A stretch of 23,671 bases of DNA from Bacteroidota bacterium (GTDB lineage Bacteria > Bacteroidota > Bacteroidia > AKYH767-A > OLB10): NCBI GenBank assembly GCA_016709725.1, contig JADJMG010000023.1, forward strand, positions 1-23,671, written 5' to 3'. Under the pieces are notes generated by a model. The model saw only the letters and a list, made by a program, of their open reading frames with translations, did no database searches and was not told the origin of the DNA. Numbering within the stretch: the first letter of the stretch is position 1; each line of letters begins with the position of its first letter. The position numbers and the translations under genes are program-made. Below, piece after piece: positions 17,023 through 23,671 of this stretch.

Positions 17023-17858
17023 TCAAGAAGCTTTCTTCTTGAGTGCTTGAACCATTTTAATGACATCGGATACATCATACTTCGCATTCTTGATGAACGT
17101 TTCGTACGACTGAATGGCCGCTGCCGTATCTCCTTTTTGAAGATGAACTTGACCGAGGTAAAAGTTCATTTCACTTCTTTGAGGATTTATTTCCAGTACT
17201 TTTTGGAATCGTTCGATCGCTTTGTCAAGTTGCCCTGATTTCACCGATAGCATTCCCAAATTGTATTGGGCCATTTCATGATTGGGATCGGCAGCTACTA
17301 CATCACGTAATAACATAATCCCTTTCATAGGCTCCGAAGTTCCATCGGCATAACAGGCACCAAGGTCTGTTTTTGCATTCAGGTTGTTCGGATTTAATTC
17401 TAAAACCTTTTGATAGTTGGTGATGGCTTTACCAACTAATAACGACTGAATCATACTGTCATTGGCCATTCGAAAAGAATCAAAATAGCGATAAGCTGCA
17501 TCAAGGTATGATGTTTCACTCTTTACTATTTGTGCTTTTCGCTCAAACCAAATGGCGGAAGCAGCCGGTATTCCGTTTTTATCCCAGATTTTGCCGATAC
17601 TATCTAATAAGGCAGTATCTTGATTATTTGCTTGGGCGGATGCTTTCTCAATGATCTCAAGCTGTTGAAGAGCGTTGGTGTCGAGAGAAGCTTTTGCCGA
17701 TCGCAATAAGGCTTCCGGGTTGAATTCGTCCTCTGTACTTTCAGTGCGGCCTTCGGTTCTGCTCCTTTCTTGTTTAACTGAGAGGGCGCAAAATAAAGAG
17801 CTGCCGAAAGTAGAATTGTGCCGGCAATGAGGATGATCCTCAGTTGTGCACTTTTCAT
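17023..17858 (-). CDS. TPR-repeat protein with N-terminal membrane anchor (one frameshift)
   Basis: About 278 residues from the ATG at 17858, joined across an indel near 17740 (KKGAEPKAA to ESTEDEFNPEALLRSAKA). One hydrophobic N-terminal segment (IILIAGTILLSAALYFA) anchors it in the inner membrane. At least three tetratricopeptide repeats follow in the C-terminal half (AITNYQKVLELNPNNLNAKT, AQYNLGMLSVKSGQLDKAIE, MNFYLGQVHLQKGDTAAAIQ). This is the TPR protein commonly found between HU and rng in Bacteroidota; its function is unknown, presumably a protein-interaction scaffold. It starts 6 bp after the HU stop, so the two are probably cotranscribed. Confidence 0.85.
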
Positions 17859-17864
17859 TCAGGA

Positions 17865-18170
17865 TTATTCAGCGGTTGTGGTTTTAGTCTTATGTGCAGA
17901 TTTCACACGCTCAGTGAAAGTTTTCGCTGGCTTGAAAGCTGGGATATAATGTTCCGGAATAATGATTGTAGCATTTTTCGTGATGATACGTCCCGTTTTC
18001 TTTGCACGCTTCTTCACGATAAAACTACCGAATCCACGTAAATAAACGTTTTCGTTATTGATCAGCGAGTTGCGAACCACTTTCATCATGGATTCAACGG
18101 TTTGCTGAACTGCTACCTTTTCGATCCCAGTCTTTGTGGAGATCTCGTTTACTAATTCTGCTTTTGTCAT
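17865..18170 (-). CDS. HU-family DNA-binding protein
   Basis: 101 residues, unbroken, starting MTKAELVNEISTKTGIEKVA. The HU/IHF fold is clear: an N-terminal helical pair, then VYLRGFGSFIVKKRAKKTGR, the conserved GFGxF motif entering the DNA-gripping arm, and a C-terminal PAFKPAKTFTERVK. An extra Thr/Lys-rich tail of about 12 residues (SAHKTKTTTAE) follows. HU dimers bend DNA and organise the nucleoid. It is divergent from mutY with facing promoters in the 99-bp gap. Confidence 0.95.
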   Translation of the reverse strand: MTKAELVNEISTKTGIEKVAVQQTVESMMKVVRNSLINNENVYLRGFGSFIVKKRAKKTGRIITKNATIIIPEHYIPAFKPAKTFTERVKSAHKTKTTTAE

Positions 18171-18205
18171 CTTTACTATTGATTATAAATTCCTTTTAAG
18201 GGCTG

Positions 18206-18235
18206 CAAAGATATGCTTTCTTGCTGAAATACAAA
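18206..18235 (-). promoter_or_regulatory. Promoter of the HU-TPR operon
   Basis: TATCTTTG (18213-18206, minus) matches TAnnTTTG. TTTG begins 22 nt upstream at 18235. The HU ATG is at 18170, giving a leader of about 30 nt. Confidence 0.6.
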
Positions 18236-18254
18236 ATATTACTTCCTATTTTTG
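18221..18254 (+). promoter_or_regulatory. Promoter of mutY
   Basis: TATTTTTG (18247-18254) matches TAnnTTTG, with TTG at 18221-18223 in the -33 region. The start codon at 18270 leaves a very short leader. It overlaps the divergent HU promoter, so the two may compete. Confidence 0.55.
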
Positions 18255-18269
18255 CCCTAATTATTTAAT

Positions 18270-19310
18270 ATGGATCAGGAATTTTCTAAGAATTTGAGGC
18301 AATGGTACCGAAAAAACGGTCGAAAATTGCCGTGGAGAAGCACAAAAGAAGCCTATAAAATATGGCTTTCGGAAATCATTCTTCAGCAAACACGTGTAAA
18401 TCAAGGACTTCCGTATTACGAGAAATTTCTTGAAAATTTCCCATTTATCGAACAGCTTGCATCTGCCTCTGAAGACCAAATTTTAAGGCTTTGGCAAGGA
18501 TTGGGGTATTATTCAAGAGCCCGAAATCTTCATGCTGCTGCTAAACAAGTGCTAAGGGATTTTAATGGGGAGTTCCCGCCCGACTTCGAAAAGCTTCGAT
18601 CGATTAAAGGAATTGGTGATTATACCGCTTCGGCCATAGCCAGTTTTGCATTCGATTTACCACATCCTGTGGTGGATGGAAATGTCTACCGTTTTTTATC
18701 TCGCTTCTTTGGAATGGATATCCCCATCGACTCATCTCAAGGAAAAAAAGCATTTAATGAGCTTGCTCTTGAATTGATGGATGCGCAACATGCGGCCGAA
18801 CATAATCAAGCCATGATGGAGATTGGATCGCTAGTCTGTAAGCCCATCTCCCCCAATTGTGATGAATGCCCATTCTCGATGGCTTGTCATGCTTATCTAT
18901 ATAATAAGGTGTCGGATTACCCTGTGAAAGGGAAGAAGCAGCCCTCTAAAAAAAGGTACTTTCATTATTTTCTGGTTACGGATGGAATCTCCACCTACAT
19001 CAAGCGAAGAAATGAAAAAGATATCTGGCAAGGCTTGTTTGAACTTCCGTTAGTGGAGCTTTTTGAACTCTCTGATTTTCCACCGGCCCTTCCAGAAATG
19101 GCGAAAATCCATCAACCTACAGTGAGCAAGCAGCCCATCAAAAGAAAGCATATTTTATCCCATCAAGAGTTACATGCCTGCTTTTGGAAAGTAAATATTG
19201 TAAAATGTTTGCCTCCTAAAGATGGGTTTTTAAGAGTGAAATTAAGCGATCTTTCCACCTTTGGTTTTCCGCAACTTATTGTGAATTATTTTGAGCAAGA
19301 AGGTCTTTGA
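18270..19310 (+). CDS. mutY: A/G-specific adenine glycosylase MutY
   Basis: 346 residues, unbroken. The HhH-GPD glycosylase core has KLPWRSTKEAYKIWLSEIIL, with the catalytic Glu in SEIILQQTRV. The helix-hairpin-helix LRSIKGIGDYTASAIASFAF follows, then HPVVDGNVYRFLSRFFGMD with the catalytic Asp. Four cysteines spaced C-x6-C-x2-C-x5-C (CKPISPNCDECPFSMAC) hold the 4Fe-4S cluster. The C-terminal ~110 residues form the NUDIX-like domain that recognises 8-oxoguanine. The enzyme removes adenine mispaired with 8-oxoG in base-excision repair. It lies upstream of ssb and gldD as in many Bacteroidota, but with an unusually long repeat-filled gap before ssb. Confidence 0.97.
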   Translation: MDQEFSKNLRQWYRKNGRKLPWRSTKEAYKIWLSEIILQQTRVNQGLPYYEKFLENFPFIEQLASASEDQILRLWQGLGYYSRARNLHAAAKQVLRDFNGEFPPDFEKLRSIKGIGDYTASAIASFAFDLPHPVVDGNVYRFLSRFFGMDIPIDSSQGKKAFNELALELMDAQHAAEHNQAMMEIGSLVCKPISPNCDECPFSMACHAYLYNKVSDYPVKGKKQPSKKRYFHYFLVTDGISTYIKRRNEKDIWQGLFELPLVELFELSDFPPALPEMAKIHQPTVSKQPIKRKHILSHQELHACFWKVNIVKCLPPKDGFLRVKLSDLSTFGFPQLIVNYFEQEGL

Positions 19311-19336
19311 AAGAAGGATTAGCTAAACGATTATTA

Positions 19337-19378
19337 CGATTTCTGCATCGAATAACGGTCTGCCCTGATGCGTAATCG
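19337..19378. repeat. Diverged copy of the GATGC/GCATC hairpin repeat
   Basis: CGATTTCTGCATC pairs with GATGC-GTAATCG across a 17-nt loop. The same words (TGATGCGTAATC, GATTTCTGCATC) make up the hairpins at 19921-20068 but in the other order. It is part of the repeat-filled, gene-free stretch 19311-20130. No ORF is supported in that stretch. Confidence 0.5.
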
Positions 19379-19546
19379 CCTTTTTATACCAATTATATAT
19401 ATAAATTGTCCACTTAATTAAGTGTAAGAGGATACATTTATCGAGCAAGAAATATTAATACATTGCTATTTTGTTCGGGAGAGCGCGGAGGTCGTCCACG
19501 CAATCCCGATGCTTCGACGAATCGATTTTTGCTGCCCTCGAGAGCC

Positions 19547-19710
19547 CAATGTCATTAAGTTAAGGAATTTTGACCCAGAATGGGTCCTATGTTTATAGAA
19601 AAAATGGTTCGTTGTTGTTCGACCCCATCGGGGTCGTATGTTTTTCGGTCTTTATTTTACTATAAACATGTGATGCCTTCAGCATCTTGATGCTTAACTT
19701 AATGACATTG
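19547..19710. mobile_element. 164-bp MITE-like element with 18-bp perfect TIRs and 10-bp direct repeat
   Basis: Terminal inverted repeats CAATGTCATTAAGTTAAG (19547-19564) and CTTAACTTAATGACATTG (19693-19710) are perfect over 18 bp. The element is flanked on both sides by CTCGAGAGCC (19537-19546 and 19711-19720), a likely target-site duplication. Inside are further nested inverted repeats: ATGTTTATAG/CTATAAACAT, GACCCagaatGGGTC, CGACCCCatcGGGGTCG and GATGCcttcaGCATC. There is no coding capacity, so it would need a transposase in trans. The flanks TTTTGCTGCC (19527-19536) and GGCAGCAAAA (19724-19733) are themselves complementary, so removing the element and one direct repeat restores a hairpin. 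Confidence 0.65.
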
Positions 19711-19825
19711 CTCGAGAGCCTCAGGCAGCAAAACAGATAAAGAAAAGAAATCAGATTTAGGAATTATAGTTGTAAAACTCCGCTCTCACAATGCTTCTCG
19801 CTCTGATAAAGGCGTGCTTTCTTTG

Positions 19826-19856
19826 GTTACTTTCTTTTCACGTAAAAGAAAGTAAC
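19826..19856. repeat. 13-bp perfect inverted repeat
   Basis: GTTACTTTCTTTT-CACGT-AAAAGAAAGTAAC has 13-bp perfect arms and a 5-nt loop. No long T-run follows on either strand, so it is not a clear terminator. It lies between the MITE-like element and the 78-bp repeats. Confidence 0.55.
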
Positions 19857-19920
19857 AAGTAAATCAGAACTATAATTTGAATTAAAAAACTATAATTTAT
19901 CTTGCAGAATAGGGCCTAGC

Positions 19921-20068
19921 CTGATGCGTAATCACCTTTTAGGTGATTTCTGCATCAATTCGATAATAGAATTTTCTATTATCGAATAAGGGGCTGCCCT
20001 GATGCGTAATCACCTTTTAGGTGATTTCTGCATCAATTCGATAATAAATTTTCTATTATCGAATAAGG
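19921..20068. repeat. Two tandem 78-bp units, each with two hairpins
   Basis: Units start at 19921 and 19999 and are nearly identical. Each contains TGATGCG-TAATCACC-TTTT-GGTGATTTCTGCATCA (nested stem) followed by TTCGATAATA...TATTATCGAA (10-bp stem), then AATAAGGG. The units differ by a one-base change or gap in the second loop. They end just before the candidate ssb promoter at 20071, so they may shape ssb transcription or simply be a REP-like family. Confidence 0.8.
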
Positions 20069-20070
20069 GC

Positions 20071-20078
20071 TAACTTTG
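20071..20078 (+). promoter_or_regulatory. Candidate -7 box for ssb
   Basis: TAACTTTG matches TAnnTTTG, 52 bp upstream of the ssb ATG. No convincing -33 TTTG is present, because the upstream bases belong to the 78-bp hairpin repeat. Confidence 0.45.
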
Positions 20079-20130
20079 ACCTAAGCATTACTCGAAAAGT
20101 CTTATCCCGTTAAACTAAAATCTATCTCTT

Positions 20131-20484
20131 ATGTCTGGCGTAAACAAAGTATTTCTGATTGGTAATTTAGGTAAGGATCCCGAGTTTCGTCACATGGAAG
20201 GCGGAATTATGGTAGCAAAGTTTCCATTAGCCACCACGGAGTACTTTAAGAATAAAGACGGGAATCGTCAGGATCAAACGGAATGGCATAATATCGTTTT
20301 ATGGCGCGGATTAGCAGAGGCAGCCGAGAAGTTACACCTGCGAAAAGGGCATATGGTTTTTATTGAAGGTAAATTGCGAACGCGTAGTTGGGAGAAAGAT
20401 GGTATCAAGCGTTATGCGACTGAAATCATAGCAGAAAATATGACCATGTTAAGTAAACGCGACGCACAAAACGGTCTCGAATGA
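20131..20484 (+). CDS. ssb: Single-stranded DNA-binding protein, short form without acidic tail
   Basis: 117 residues, unbroken. The OB-fold of bacterial SSB is clear: NKVFLIGNLGKDPEFRHMEG, ATTEYFKNKDGN, TEWHNIVLWRGLAEAAEKL, KGHMVFIEGKLRTRSWEKDG and a last strand YATEIIAENMTML. It ends SKRDAQNGLE and lacks both the flexible linker and the acidic DDDIPF-type tip that recruits partner proteins. Short SSBs of this kind occur beside mutY and gldD in Bacteroidota, so a second, full-length SSB is probably encoded elsewhere. Sequence errors could hide a tail, but the following 20 codons in other frames show no acidic tip. Confidence 0.93.
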   Translation: MSGVNKVFLIGNLGKDPEFRHMEGGIMVAKFPLATTEYFKNKDGNRQDQTEWHNIVLWRGLAEAAEKLHLRKGHMVFIEGKLRTRSWEKDGIKRYATEIIAENMTMLSKRDAQNGLE

Positions 20485-20543
20485 CGTAGGAACCACCGAT
20501 CCAACCCACCACACACGGATTTAGGCGGAGATCTTCCGTTTTA

Positions 20544-20710
20544 AGAATTCAGAATTCAGAATTCAGAATGCAGAATGCAGAATTCAGAATTCAGTCGCGA
20601 GGCTTCGCGATCAGAATACTTATAGCGAAGCTTCGCGACTCGATTCACAATTCACATCCCGATAGCTATCGGAACACAATTCTTAATTCTTAATTCTGAA
20701 TTCTGAATTA
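20544..20710. repeat. AATTCAGA tandem arrays in inverted orientation flanking GC-rich palindromes
   Basis: The left array (about 20544-20594) repeats the 8-mer AATTCAGA, with two AATGCAGA variants. The right array (about 20678-20710) is its reverse complement (AATTCTTA, then AATTCTGA). Between them GTCGCGAGGCTTCGC (20594-20608) pairs with GCGAAGCTTCGCGAC (14 of 15), and CCGATAGCTATCGG (20659-20672) is a perfect 14-bp palindrome. The whole can form one long cruciform. It fills the ssb-gldD gap, where gldE is normally found. CATCTTTG about 10 bp before the gldD ATG may be its -7 box. Confidence 0.8.
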
Positions 20711-20733
20711 AAATCACCCATCTTTGCATCTCC

Positions 20734-21309
20734 ATGAAAATAAAAATCCTAATCGTATTCATAGTGTGTAATGTGTTAATTTCTTCCTGCGGCGAAGAAG
20801 AAACGCATCCAAAGCCTCGCGGATTTTTTAGAATTGATTTGCCTGAGCGTACTTATGAAATGTTTAATCCAGAAGGATGTCCATATAAATTCGAAATTCC
20901 GGATTATGCTATTCCCATTAAGGATACGAATTCCCTTTCAGAACCTTGCTGGTATTATTTGATCATGCCTACCTTAAATGCGCAACTGTATTTAACCTAC
21001 AAACCCTTGCATGGTGATGTAGATAAGTATTTAGACGATACTCATACTCTGGTTTATAAACACACAGCACGAGCAAGTTCTATTGATGAACAAGTAATTC
21101 AGTTTAAACCAGGAGTGAGTGGCGTGATCTATACTCTCGGTGGAGATGCCGCATCCGCAACGCAATTTTTTGTGACCGATAGCGTCAATCATTTTTTAAG
21201 AGGAGCGATCTATTTCAACGTCCTCCCCAATGCCGATTCATTGGCGCCCGTTCAAAATTATTTGCGAGAGGATGTCATTCATTTATTGAAATCGTTGGAA
21301 TGGAAATAA
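20734..21309 (+). CDS. gldD: Gliding motility lipoprotein GldD
   Basis: 191 residues, unbroken. A lipoprotein signal peptide (MKIKILIVFIVCNVLISSCG) has its lipobox Cys at residue 19. The mature part opens with KPRGFFRIDLPERTYEMF, typical of GldD, and continues with GCPYKFEIPDYA. In Flavobacterium GldD is needed for gliding and is linked to the type IX secretion machinery; its molecular role is unsettled. The usual preceding gene gldE is missing here. It is convergent with the hydrolase gene, and the two ends overlap by about 30 bp. Confidence 0.93.
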   Translation: MKIKILIVFIVCNVLISSCGEEETHPKPRGFFRIDLPERTYEMFNPEGCPYKFEIPDYAIPIKDTNSLSEPCWYYLIMPTLNAQLYLTYKPLHGDVDKYLDDTHTLVYKHTARASSIDEQVIQFKPGVSGVIYTLGGDAASATQFFVTDSVNHFLRGAIYFNVLPNADSLAPVQNYLREDVIHLLKSLEWK

Positions 21310-22116
21310 TCTCCCCACAACGTGGGGTTTAAACCCCGTTGTGGAACCCCACGTTGGGAAATATACCCATCCACCACCTCCAGCAAAGCCGCAGGCTGCT
21401 CCGCATGTACCCAATGTCCCGAATTTTTAATTTCGGCCAATTCAGCATTCGGAAACCATTTTAAAATTTCATTCATGCGATACGGATCAATGTAATTTGA
21501 TTTTTCTCCTCTCACGAAAAGGATGGGAGTAGAAATAATTTTTGAAGGCCATGTTTCTTCGCCTATCAATTCAATGTGTTGATTGAGCACTTGTAAATTA
21601 AATCGCCACGCTAATTGATCCGGTTCTGCCCAATATAAATTTTAAGTAAGAAGAAAGGGTTCCTTGGTCTTTGATGTTTTCCGCTAATGCTCTTTCAGCA
21701 TCTTTGCGCGTTCGGATTACAGTTAAGTCGATCACCAGTAATGCATCTAAAATTTCACGATGATGTATAGGATAAAACCAAGGCGCAATATCGATGACTA
21801 CCGCTTTATTTATTTTATCAGCGTGCGCGTTTAAAAGTTTCAATACTACTTTTCCGCCCATGCTATGCCCAATAATGTCTACTTTACTCAAGTTTAATTC
21901 TTGAAGCAATTCCACGATGTCATCTGCCATGAGTTGGTAAGAATGTGCTGAATCGTGCGGCGATTGTCCATGGTTTCTAAGGTCTACAATAATCACCTTG
22001 TGATTTTTTTCAGCAAGTTGACGACCAAAGCTTTGTAAATTATCACTCATGCCAAATAATCCATGTAGAAGGAGAACTGGATTTCCTTCACCAATAATTC
22101 TATAATGTAGTTTCAT
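21279..22116 (-). CDS. Alpha/beta-fold hydrolase (YbfF-like esterase), one frameshift
   Basis: About 275 residues from the ATG at 22116. MKLHYRIIGEGNPVLLLHGL carries the oxyanion HG motif, VIIVDLRNHGQSPH follows, and the nucleophile elbow is IIGHSMGGKV. The frame stops near 21598 but continues after an indel near 21640 as NLYWAEPDQLAWRFNLQVLN, then STPILFVRGEKSNYIDP and the catalytic His in NSGHWVHAEQP. Ser, His and a likely Asp (VVIDIAPW region or YIDP) complete the triad. Homologues are short-chain esterases of uncertain natural substrate. The last ~25 codons run through the GGGGTTTAAACCCC hairpin into the gldD 3' end, so the true stop may be earlier. Confidence 0.88.
21313..21358. terminator. 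Large bidirectional hairpin between convergent gldD and hydrolase genes
   Basis: GGGGTTTAAACCCC is a perfect 14-bp palindrome, extended by CCACAAC/GTTGTGG into a stem of about 15 bp. A competing small hairpin CCCCAC-AAC-GTGGGG lies at 21313-21327. There is no T-run. It starts 4 bp after the gldD stop, consistent with a bidirectional terminator. Confidence 0.5.
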
Positions 22117-22145
22117 TTTATGTTCGATTAAGGGCTAGAATGATA

Positions 22146-22153
22146 TACTTTTG
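22146..22153 (+). promoter_or_regulatory. Candidate -7 box for the GNAT-aspartate kinase pair
   Basis: TACTTTTG matches TAnnTTTG, 5 bp before the ATG at 22159, which implies a nearly leaderless message. No clear -33 TTTG is seen. The gap to the divergent hydrolase gene is only 42 bp. Confidence 0.4.
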
Positions 22154-22158
22154 CAGCC

Positions 22159-22624
22159 ATGAATATTTCGATTCGCAAAGGTACGAAAGACGACATGCCA
22201 TCCGTGCATGGATTGATTTATGAATTGGCGGTGGGTGAGAAAGCTCCTAACGAAGTAACGAATACCGTGGAGGATATGTTGGTGGATGGATTTGGAGATC
22301 AACCTATCTTTTTGCCTTGTCGCCGAAGTGGATGATAAAATTGTTGGAACCGCTATTTATCACTTGAAATATTCTACCTGGAAAGGTCGAGGTGTTTATT
22401 TAGATGATATTGTAGTGACGGAAAGTATGCGTGGAAAGAAAATTGGCAGTAAACTTTTTGATGCGGTAATGAAAGATGCACAAAGGTTAAATGCAAAGCA
22501 ATTGCATTGGCAAGTGTTGGATTGGAATGAACCCGCTATCCAGTTTTATAAAAAGTACAATGCGAATATGGATGGAGAATGGATTAATTGCAAATTGACC
22601 CAACAACAGATTAATAATTTTTAA
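22159..22624 (+). CDS. GNAT-family N-acetyltransferase (one frameshift)
   Basis: About 154 residues from the ATG at 22159. An extra base in the T5 tract 22309-22313 breaks the frame; removing it gives GDQPIFCLVAEVDDKIVGTA. The start MNISIRKGTKDDMPSVHGLI is the normal GNAT N-terminal strand and helix. The acetyl-CoA loop is ESMRGKKIGSKLFDAVM (R/Q-x-x-G-x-G/A pattern), preceded by VYLDDIVV and followed by LHWQVLDWNEPAIQFYKKY. Overall it resembles the diamine N-acetyltransferase branch; the substrate cannot be told. Aspartate kinase starts 22 bp downstream, suggesting cotranscription. Confidence 0.9.
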
Positions 22625-22646
22625 TGATTGAATCAGCTATTAAGAA

Positions 22647-23671
22647 ATGAAAATATTTAAATTTGGAGGAGCATCGGTAAAGGATGCTGAGTCAGTAAAA
22701 ATGTAGCTGCCATTATTCGACTTTCCTGGCGAACCCTTGGTGGTCGTTATATCTGCCATGGGAAAAACCACCAATGGATTGGAGAAAGTAGTAAAGGCTT
22801 ATTGCAATAAGACGGGCGAAGCCACTTCGTTCTTGCAAGAAGTAAGAGCCTATCACGATACGATTCTTGAAAATTTATTTCCTGATTCTAATGCACCAGT
22901 TTATGGTAAAGTAAATAATTTTTTGTAGAGATTGATTGGGTATTAGAAGAGGAACCACGCTCTTTTGATTTTGTGTATGATCAGATTGTTTCTGTCGGGA
23001 GTTAATTTCAACAACGATTGTACAATCTTATTTGGATGAACAAGGAATAGCCAGTAAGTGGTTAGATGTTCGTGATTGTATTCATACCGATAATACCTAC
23101 CGTGAAGGGAAAGTAGATTGGGTGGAAAGTGAGAAGCGAGTGAAACAAATTATTCCATCGTTAATCAATGATCGTAATCCCATTGTAGTAACACAAGGAT
23201 TTATTGGTGCGACCAGCGAAAATTTCACCACCACATTAGTCGTGAGGATCTGACTATCCGCAGCAATTCTCGCGCATTGTTGGATGGAGAATCGGTAACC
23301 ATTTGGAAAGATGTGCCTGGAGTGCTTAACGCCGATCCAAAATATTTTAACGATGCGCAAAAGTTGGACCAATTGAGTTATCATGATGCCATTGAATTGG
23401 CATACTATGGCGCTTCGGTAATTCATCCGAAAACCATTAAGCCACTCGAGAATAAATATTCCGCTCTACGTAAAGTCGTTTTTTGCAACCACAAGGAAAG
23501 GAACCGTTGTCGGAAAAGATTTAACAACAAAGCCGCAAGTACCTTCATTTATTTTTAAGAGTGATCAAGTGTTAGTTTCGTTAGCCGCAAAAGGATTTCG
23601 CATTCATAGCCTAAGATAACTTAAGTTCCATTTTTGCAACGTTTGCAGCCTGTGGAGTGAAGAGATGAATT
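22647..23671 (+). CDS. lysC: Aspartate kinase, 3' end outside window (several frameshifts)
   Basis: The first ~340 residues of a monofunctional aspartate kinase. MKIFKFGGASVKDAESVK holds the KFGG nucleotide-binding motif. VVVISAMGKTTNGLEKVVKA, IVVTQGFIGAT, VTIWKDVPGVLNADP and LAYYGASVIHPKTIKPLENK are family hallmarks. The last visible part (VLVSLAAKGF, then IFATFAACGV) opens an ACT domain. Frames break near 22700, 22725, 22930, 23005, 23245, 23475 and 23615. It phosphorylates aspartate, the first step to lysine, threonine and methionine. The many breaks in an essential-type gene are the best sign that indels here are sequence errors. Confidence 0.92.

Noticed and set aside
18261..18479. Minus-strand 72-codon ORF opposite the start of mutY
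   Set aside because: Fully antisense to the conserved MutY N-terminus, with no recognisable features.
19911..20069. CRISPR array suggested by repeated hairpins upstream of ssb
   Set aside because: Only two units, and the supposed spacers are also identical, so these are tandem duplicates; no cas genes nearby.

Overview
The window looks like part of a Bacteroidota chromosome (flavobacterial or chitinophagal type). It is AT-rich and carries a gliding-motility lipoprotein gene (gldD) beside mutY and ssb, a Bacteroidota arrangement. Several genes have -7 boxes of the TAnnTTTG class. It splits into a conserved right third (about 15.4-23.7 kb) and an accessory left two thirds (1-15.2 kb) that ends exactly at the 3' end of the ribonuclease G gene.

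Right third. Minus strand: HU-like protein, TPR protein, a 30-residue bS22/mS38-like ribosomal protein and rng. Plus strand: mutY (divergent from HU), ssb and gldD. Then come an alpha/beta hydrolase (minus), a GNAT acetyltransferase and the start of an aspartate kinase. The gaps around ssb are packed with hairpin repeats, including a 164-bp MITE-like element with perfect 18-bp terminal inverted repeats and a 10-bp direct repeat. gldE, normally between ssb and gldD, is absent.

Left two thirds. All genes are on the minus strand, in five blocks. From rng outward: (1) DUF4365-like nuclease plus helical/TPR partner plus tiny ORFs; (2) a membrane-anchored PLD/DUF5919-like protein; (3) an NYN-type nuclease plus a NACHT/STAND-like NTPase; (4) an AAA/ORC-like ATPase with winged helix, an 84-residue protein and a PD-(D/E)XK nuclease, joined by 4-nt overlaps; (5) a Cas4-like/DEDD (DUF2779) nuclease, a WYL regulator, a tiny basic protein and a multiubiquitin-domain protein cut by the left edge. 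The content suggests a defence island; no phenotype can be shown from sequence.

Two structural features organise the island. First, the last ~165 bp of rng plus ~180 bp of its downstream DNA, including a promoter, occurs three times (15.24-15.62, 10.00-10.38 and 6.44-6.76 kb). Each copy stands upstream of a block, and divergence grows with distance from rng. This suggests repeated insertion at the rng 3' end. Second, blocks 1-4 each end within about 30 bp of a 125-160 bp imperfect palindrome. These resemble integron attC sites, and three share the spacing GTTCC/ATTCC-N5-TTTGCG.

Reading frames are broken by single-base indels, mostly in homopolymers, in housekeeping and accessory genes alike. 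I read this as consensus sequencing error, so split frames are reported as single genes.
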